Source: Tamarix chinensis
Taxonomy: Eukaryota > Streptophyta > Magnoliopsida > Caryophyllales > Tamaricaceae
DNA: 64,000 nucleotides
Direction: 5' to 3'
Assembly (NCBI GenBank): GCA_030549775.1
Contig: CM060172.1
Location: 61,112,023-61,176,022, forward strand
Position 1 is the first letter of the stretch. Each line of letters opens with the position of its first letter. Both the position numbers and the translations under genes were made by a program. The notes under the pieces were generated by a model. That model did not search any database. It worked only from the letters and a program-made list of their open reading frames with translations, and had not been told where the DNA came from. Positions 35,901 through 44,900 of this stretch are shown one piece after another.

Positions 35901-38900
35901 AAACGTGTTCATTCCTCAATGGGCCCCACATTGATGCTAATAAACCTCGCTTGATTCATGCTGAAAATGTAAGGCTTGTCATGAGCTCAATTCATGCAAG
36001 AATTACTCCTCGCCTGGTTTGTAAAAAGCTCATGGTCCTCGACTTTTGTGTCTTTGCATACACGTGTACATTCTAAACACTAATCCCACAACCCTAACAA
36101 CAAAAACAAGGGAAAGAACAACAAAAGACAATTGCTAAGTGATGTAGATAGGAAAGATTTTTATATGAAGAAGTATTTCTATAGGAATAAAAAATAAATT
36201 ATTCCTTTCTTTTATCTTTTCCTACCTTATTAGTTAGATACGATTTATCTTATTAGTTAGATATGATATGCCTCATCTTATTTGGATATTGTTTATCTTT
36301 AATGACCATTAGGCTATATAAAGGGTCTTAGGCTTGTCATTATTTTTAGTATTGTTGAATAAATAAATTATCAAAGTAAATTTCCTCAATTCTCTTCCCG
36401 ATCTCCTTTCTAAATTATCAATGTCCTACTCGATTCTCTCAACCTTGAATCGGTTGGGTATCAAAACACTACTTTCAATCCTCATAACTTCTATTGCTAC
36501 TAATCTCGTAAACAATTCAGCCCCAATTTGTCCCTTTTCCCTCTAATCTCTCCCCTCTTCTTGTTCTACATCAAATAAAAAACAAATTGGGGATAATTGC
36601 TTATCTAATTTAGTACTTTAACTAATATTATTATCTCTGTGACGTGCATAGGGTAGTTTTATCTTCTTTGTAATCTAACGTAGCTTATTACCTATTTTAC
36701 TTTTATATTTTGTTTGTTAGTATCTATCTATTCTCTTTGTGTCTTATCATCTAAAAAAATTATCTTCTATCAGAACCAAAGTAATTGCTATCCTATGAAA
36801 GACTTAGTCACAATGCGTAAACTGCCGAAAGGTTTGAGGGTACTTAAATGAACCTTTGTTCCACCTTTTTATGGAAGACCACGCAATAGAAGAGAAATCG
36901 TGGGTCACCACACAAATACGGTCGTGCATGTGTAGTGATTCCTTATAACTCCCTACCAAAATTTGCAAAGATGTTTTTACCAAAAAAAAAATGTCTTCTA
37001 TAAGTCTCGAGTGAATTGAGCAACTGAGCGGTCAAACCTTTCTCGTTAACAATTGCTACTTAAGTTAGCTAAAAATGTAGAAAGGATGGTGGAAAAACGT
37101 CCCATAAATGAACTTGACCCTCAATCAATTAGACAACACATAGTGCCTCCATCCAATTTTGCTTACTCAAAACATAGCATCATTGGCTCCCATAAGCAAG
37201 CTTTTGCTTACATTCCTCCGCATCAGATGACTCTTAGGTCTCAAGGTCACCCGAACCCATCTTATTTTAATAATTCAGATGAGGAGACCTTTGAGGATGA
37301 CAAAGAATTACCTCACCATAGGAATCGTAACAACTCAATCACCATGATAGGTAGCCTTATTCTAGATATGAGGATGATATTGCTATAAAGGTCAAAGTTG
37401 ATGTAAACTCTTATGAAGGAAATCCTAACCCAAACTTTTTCAATGAATGGTTAAAAGAAATGGAGGATTACTTTAAGTTCTATAATATGACTGACGTAGA
37501 GAGAGAAAGAGTTTCACCAAGATGAAGCTTTCTGGAGTTGCTAAGTAGTCTTGGAAAATGGTCCAAACCCAAATGAATCGTCTAAGAGAGCCACCTATTC
37601 GTCTATGGGTCATCATGAAATAAAAAACTAAAAGAAAAATATCCAAAAATGCATAGTCTTAAACAGTTTTCCTCTAGTGTCTCTTAAGTATATCCGAAAA
37701 TTCAAGGATTATTCCGTACGGTGTAACAATCCAAAACCCGCCGACATTATCCTATTTTGATACATTAATGACCTTAAGGAGTCCATTAGGGAAGATATTA
37801 AGATTCATAGCCCAAGTAGAAAAAGCTTTCAAGCTGACTCATGAATTTGATAAGCGTCTTAAACGCTCCTCCACTTGATACCCATCCTCTTAATCAAATG
37901 ATTTCCATCAATCAACTACTAATTCCATCCGGTGTCATAACTATCATGGGAGATGGCATATTAGATCTTGTTGTCCCTGTCATACTATGGTCTTAGAACA
38001 TGAGTGTGATGAGCCCCCTATTAAGGATTTTATAGTGGAACTATGTGATTATTCAGGTGATGATGCGGAATTAGAAGAGGGCATCCCTCACAATGTAGCC
38101 TTGTTAGGACTGTCAACCTTCCACTAAGTGAGCACTATAATGTGGTTAGATGTGTTCACTCGCAGGGTACCCATCCTGTAGAGTGGAAGCGAGCTTCCGT
38201 CTTTTGCACTTACTTTAGGTGCCCATCCTATAGAGTGGAAGCAAGCTTTCGACTTTTGCAATTATTTTAGGTGTGTTGGTTATAAATGACAGTAATACCT
38301 TTAATTTCATATCTCACGGTGCCACAAAAGGCCAAACCTTAAGCTTGAGCCTCATCCTAATCCTTTTACAATAGATAGGGTCAATAAGACCACTCTTCCT
38401 ATTAACCAAAGATGCCTAGTCCCCTCCCCCCCATTTAGGGTCACATTATAAGAAAGAGATCTATTTTGATGTGCTTCCCATGGATGTAGCCCATGTTCTC
38501 CTCGAAAGAACTTGGCATTATGATCATTCAATTAAGATCGACGGAACACCCAATACTCACTATTTCTTCTTTAAGGGAAAGTGTATCATTCTTCACCTCC
38601 TCAATTGGTTTATACCTCTAAGGAAAATACTAGGAATAGATCCAAATCATCACTCCTAGTATTTCAATCAAGAAAATAGACAAAATAACTTCGTGCTAGC
38701 CATAGTTGCTTAGGAGGTTTCTCTGAATTCCACTTTACCAATTCCTACTGAGGTTCAAATGTTTCTAAGTGATTTTTCTAATATAATCCCTAAAGAGTTA
38801 CCTAAGGAGCTACCACCTATGAGAGACATTCAACATGCCATTGATCTTATTCTTGGGTCCCAGTTGCCTAACCTTCCTCATTATAAGATGAATCTTCATG

Positions 38901-41900
38901 AGTGTGTTGAATTGAATAGGCAAGTTGAGGAACTACTTAGTAAGGGATTTGTGAGACATAGCATGAGTCCTTGTGCAGTACCCACTATACTAACTCCTAA
39001 GTAAGACAAATCTTGGAAAATGTGTGTAGATAGTAGAGCCATTAACAAAATCACAATTAAGAATAGGTTTCCTATCCCTAGGCTAGAGGACCTGTTAAAC
39101 ACTCTAGCTGGCTCAAGTTATTACCCTAAGATTGATTTACGAAACAGGTACCACCATATTTGTATTGTACCAGGGGATAAGTGGAAAATAACTTTTAAGA
39201 CACAAGTTGGACTCTTTAAATGGCTAGTAATGCCTTTTGGATTATCAAATGCCCCTAGCACATACATGAGGTTTATGACCCATATCTTACAACCATTCAT
39301 AGAAAAATCTCTCATAGTATGCTTTGCTGGCATTCTAGTCTATAGTAAGTCTATAAATGAACACCTGAACCACCTTCGACAAGTCTTCCCTACCATTCGA
39401 GAGGTTAAGCTCTATGCTAATCTTAAGAAATGATCCTTCTTTCAATCTCATGTTGTTATCCTAAGCTTTATTGTCTCCACTCAGGGAATTACTATCAACC
39501 CAAGAAAGTTAGAATCATTAAGGAGAGGCCTGAACCAAAATATGTTTTGGAACTATGAAGTTTCCATGGTCTAGTATCTTTTTATCATTGATTCATTGTA
39601 ATTCATCTCTATCATGGTTCCCATACAAATTGTTTAAAGAAAATAACATTTCAATGGACTTCTAAAGCCTCTAGAGCTTTTTAAGAAATTAAGGAATGTA
39701 TGACTAAGACCCCTATTCTTAGTCATCCCGACTTTAGTAAATTCTTTTAGGTTCATTGTGAAGCTTGTGAGACAGGCATAGGACGAGTGTTAGCTCAAGA
39801 GGGTCACGCCATAACATTCTTTAATGAGAAACTCAATGCATCTAAACAAAATTACACCATCCATCTTAAGGAGTGATATGTTGTGGTTAGGTCCCTTCAT
39901 CATTGGTGTTATTACCTATTAGCCCAAGACCTTGTAGTCTACTCTAAGCATATAGCATTAGAATATTTGAACTCAAAGAGAGAAATTCCCAAGAAGTATG
40001 CTAAATGGCTTGAATTCCTAGGAGAATATACTTTTGTTCTCAAACATCATTTCAATGCAGCAAATAAGATGGTTGATGCTCTTAGTAGGATAGGTGCTAT
40101 CCTTCAACAATGGAGTATTAAGACCACTAACTTTGATAAAATGAAGGGCAATTACCATTCTTGCCTTGATTTTGGTCATATCTACCAAGAAGTCTCTAGT
40201 GGCCATTGACTATATGGTTCATGATGGATATTTTTTTATACCTTCTAGATTGTGTATTCCCCAATCCTCTTATAGAGACTTTATTATTTGGGAATTACAT
40301 GTCGATGGCCTTGTTGATCACTTTGGTATGGATCATGCTATTACCTTGGTGCGTGATCGATTCTGCTAGCCTTATTGACAACACGATGTTAAGTGATTCA
40401 TATCCCAATGTCGTCCCTCTTAATTAGCTAAGACCAAACAACAAAACACAGGTCTATATACTCCTTTACCTATTAACTATAAGCTATGGAAGGATCTTAG
40501 CATGAACTTTATCCTAGGTATCCTAACACATCTAGAGATCACGATTTGATTCTTGTCGTGGTTGACAGGTTCTCCAAGATAACCCATTTCATACTGTGTA
40601 GTAAGACTTCTGATGCTACTCATGTTGCTAGATTGATTTTTCGTGAGGTAGTTAGATTATATGGTCTTCCTTCGTCTATAATTTCCAATAGATATTCTAG
40701 ATTTGCTTGTTAGCTTTGGAGGAAACTTTAGGCCCTCAATAAGACTCAATTGAAGTTTCTAACACCTATCATCCACAAACTAATGGCTAGACTGAGGTAG
40801 TAAATCAAAGTTTAGGTGACCTTTTTCGCTGTCTAGTCGAAGATCGGCCTCATACTTGAGATTTAGTGTTACCCACAACTAAGTTTGCTTCTAACAAGTA
40901 TATGGGAAATAGTCCTTTTGAAGTTGTTTATGGTTATACCCCTTGTATTCCTATTCACTTTGGTCCCCTATCCCCATATGCACATGTGTCTGCATTTGCT
41001 AAGCCTTCTACTGATCATATCCATTCGTTGCATGATGAGATTAGACGTAAGATTATGTTGAGTAATGTGGATTATAGTTGATGTGCATTATAGAGATAAG
41101 GGTTTTAATGAAGGTGACTTTATCATGGTACACGTATGTCCTGAATGTTTTCCAAAATGATGTTTTAAAAAGTTACATGTACAAGCCATGGGCCCATATG
41201 AAATTTTTGAAAAATAAGGACTAAACGATTATGTGCTTGATTTACTAGATACTTTTAGTATTAGTCTTATTTTCAAGGTGAGTGATTTATCACCCTATAA
41301 AGGCTACTTTGAGCCTCCTATTCTGCCATCTAATGTGCTTGCAGGTCTGAAGGAGCCAACGTTGCCATCCATTTAACTGTCCAAGAAAGAAATTGCTTCA
41401 ATTGCCGACATTATATGCTGCTTCTTCTTGAGGAGGTTTTCGTCGTCTTTGGGTCACCAAAATCGTCCCGACTATGATGCTACTTGGGTTCATAAAGATG
41501 ATCTTCATGACATAGCTCCAACATTGCTTGAGGATTTACTTCAATCTTACTTTCTAGAGTCAAACTCTTTTTTGATGGGGGAGAATAATGTAGATAGGAA
41601 AGATTTTTATAGGAAGAAGTATTTTTGTAAAAATAAAAATAAATTTTTCCTATATTTTCTCTATTATATTTTTTTTATCTTTTTCTATCTTATTAATTAG
41701 ATACGATTTATCTTATTTATTAGTTAGATCAGATATGATATGTCCCATCTTATTTAGATATTATTTATCATTTAAGATTCTTAGGCTAGTCTTAGGCTTG
41801 CCATTATTTTTAGTATCGTAGTAGATTTCCTCTCAATTCCCCCAATTCTCTTCCCAATCTCCTTTCTAAATTCTCAATCTCCTACTCAATTCTCTCAACC

Positions 41901-44900
41901 TTGCATAACTAAGGAGCCTTACACTTTTTTGTTATTAATCATGAAATATAATACTAACTATGTGAGAATATGAAACAATAGATAAGCCACATACACTTCT
42001 GATACTGGTCTGAAATCTATTTGAGGGCTGCTCTACCCAGAACACAACAAAAAGCGAGTGATCAGCACCACATATAATATATGCTATAACACATTGTAAT
42101 ATTACTTACAGAAAGAGTTAAAAGCAAGTTAGCTGCACAGCATCACACATGGGTAAAGGTCAATTATGCCTTACAACCGTAATCAGTAGCTTGTTCGATA
42201 ATTCATATCTATTTTCCCCTTAGAAGAAACGTGTTGAAATATGATTCAACTTACAGCATTCAATGTTGTTGCCACACAAAATATGGCCTGAACATCTGCA
42301 TGACTTACTATGTACTTCACAGCATCTGGACCTGGAAATAAAACATAAAAGGTCTGCACTATGCAATTGAATTTAACAAATGAATAAGTTTCAGAAGAAG
42401 AAAAATCAGGCAAACACAAACCAAGAGTATCGTATAAAGGAATTGAGGCAAATGAATATGCCGAGCAGGCATGATCAACAATAATCCATTCTGGTCTATT
42501 GATGAAATAGAGTCCAACTCTTGATCCCTGGTTGAGACAAACACAGTCATTCAACTCAAATGCAATAATGGAAGGAAGAAACTAACACTGAGGCAGCTGA
42601 AGAACCACAAGACTATAAATTTACCTACAACATTAAAATATGGATGATACAATCATCTGAGGTATACTAGTAAAATAAAGCACAGGAACAAGGGAAATGC
42701 TGAATGATTGAATCTGAGCAAAGTATCACCAAAATAAATCAATCAGCTTATGCATTATGATAGGCAACAAATTCACCACCGGTAGCATTTCATAACATGC
42801 AAGTAGTCCAAGCAAACTCACTTTTGATAGGCCATAGTTCTGCAAAGCAGAACCTATAGCTGACCGAGCTGTGCTCACTTCTCCATACGTCATCCATTTG
42901 TACCTTCAGGAGTCCACATAAATAATAATGGAGTCATTTTTCTGGATAATTGCTAATAATTCACTCAATCTAAAGTAGATAACAAAACACAATATTTTCT
43001 TCACTGACTCTCCAACTGTTCCATCCACCCGCACTCGCGTACCCAAGTATTTATAATCTGGAAAACTTTCAACTGCATGTCTGTAAAGCCATAGACAGTA
43101 AAAGAAGTGTTATTATATGCAAGCTCAATTGGAGAACATAAATGCAGATGATGACCATTGCCAAAATTTATCACAAAAGAAAGCTGAGAAAGAGTCTCAC
43201 ACAAAATTGTCATGTAAGGTACCAATTTCAGGATGGGCTGGGAATCTTTTAACAAGCTTCAATGGTGAACGAGCAGATCTGCAAGGAAGAATAAAAATCA
43301 CGGACTGAAAAAGGAAGAAAGGGTGCAAATGATACACATCTACAACTAAATAAGAGCATACCGATAAACATTCCACCTTCCTGTATGCAACTTTTCAGGA
43401 AGCACTACACTGTACGTCTGACCTACACAAAATTGAGAGCATTCATATGCATATGTAATGATATTCACAAGTCACATTTTTAATGACAACAACATGCCTG
43501 CTTATGATGTTAAAGGAAACCAGGGGTAGAAGGAAAATTATAATGCTCACCCATCTACAAAGTATTCAAAGGTCATTTGACAACATACAAAACACCCTTT
43601 CCACAGAGACATGACTCATGAGCCCTAGGATTGCATGCTAAGTATCGAGTATTGCCTCATATTCAGACTTGTGAATGAAAATCCTTAAAAGGCCTGCTTG
43701 GAATGGAGTTAAACTAAGTTATTTCAATTGAAATTTTAATTACACCTACTTTGACGATTCATCTTGAGGTGAAACTACTTTTTGTTAAATTCCACCTTAG
43801 CGTTTGAAGTGGGTTAAAGAAAATTTGTTATGATTTTTGCCTAAAATCTCCCTCAATGTCAATCTAAAGAAGGTTACACTTGCACCATTTTACATAATTA
43901 AAAAAAAGCTTTATGTACGCTAACCCATCTAGGCTCATCTCATCTTCCACATTAACCTAACTTAATTTAAACTCAATCACAATACAGAATTTCCGATCTA
44001 TGTTTGAGCAACCAAACACACTTTCAAATTTTTATATTCATTGTTAGTAAGTTCGAGGTTCATCTTGCATTGATGCTCATCCTTGATCCAAACCACAACG
44101 AAAATGAAGACAGTTCTCAAACAAGAGTCAAGAACAATAGCCTACTAACTTGATAGTTCCGGTCACTTTTACAAATTTATAGTTATAGTTATAGTTGTAG
44201 TTGATAAACTTGAAGGGGGAAGAATGCTGCAATTACTTCTTTGATACAAGCAATACAAATTCAATGATTTTGTGCTTTCGGTAGGTTAATGCTAGCATTG
44301 TAATTTTAGGTGAAAATGCAGTTCGATATTTTTGTACTGTTGAGCATACCATTAAAGATAAACCCAAAAGTGATATGAAGTGGGTTATATCTAGCCGCAA
44401 ATTGTTAATAGGACTATTGCTATGTTTGGCATAACTAGCAAAAAATTTAGCACAAAGCTGAAGTAAAAAATTTGGCCAAGCTAAGAAGCTATTTCAACTT
44501 CAACAAGCATACAAAAGAAAAAATAAAAAAAGAAGGAAAAAATAGAGACCTTTTTCGAAGTTAAATGACTTAAAAACTAACTGAAATATGTACCCTTAGT
44601 TTACCATTTAAACAGAGATGGAGCACGGAATTTTGAACCTGAACATAGGTAGAATTTGAATGTTCACAGTAAGGAGTCGTGTGGGAATACGGAGAGCCTC
44701 ATTTCAATTTCCGGTAATCCCTAATTATCAACTAATAGTCCAATACAAAGTAAAACTTCTCATTAATTACAGCCACGTTGAAATCTTAATGGCAGGTGAA
44801 ATTGCCCAGCTCATGGTAAACCTCTCACTGACATAAATGTGGGAATAGATGTGCATGTCAAGTGGCGCACATTTATTGAGAGGGTGTCGGGCTCGTGCAA

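Noticed and set aside
43201..43202. Exon 3 donor at 43202 (GTGTGA)
   Set aside because: It gives a frame that cannot join exon 4; the donor at 43200 (GTGAG) does.
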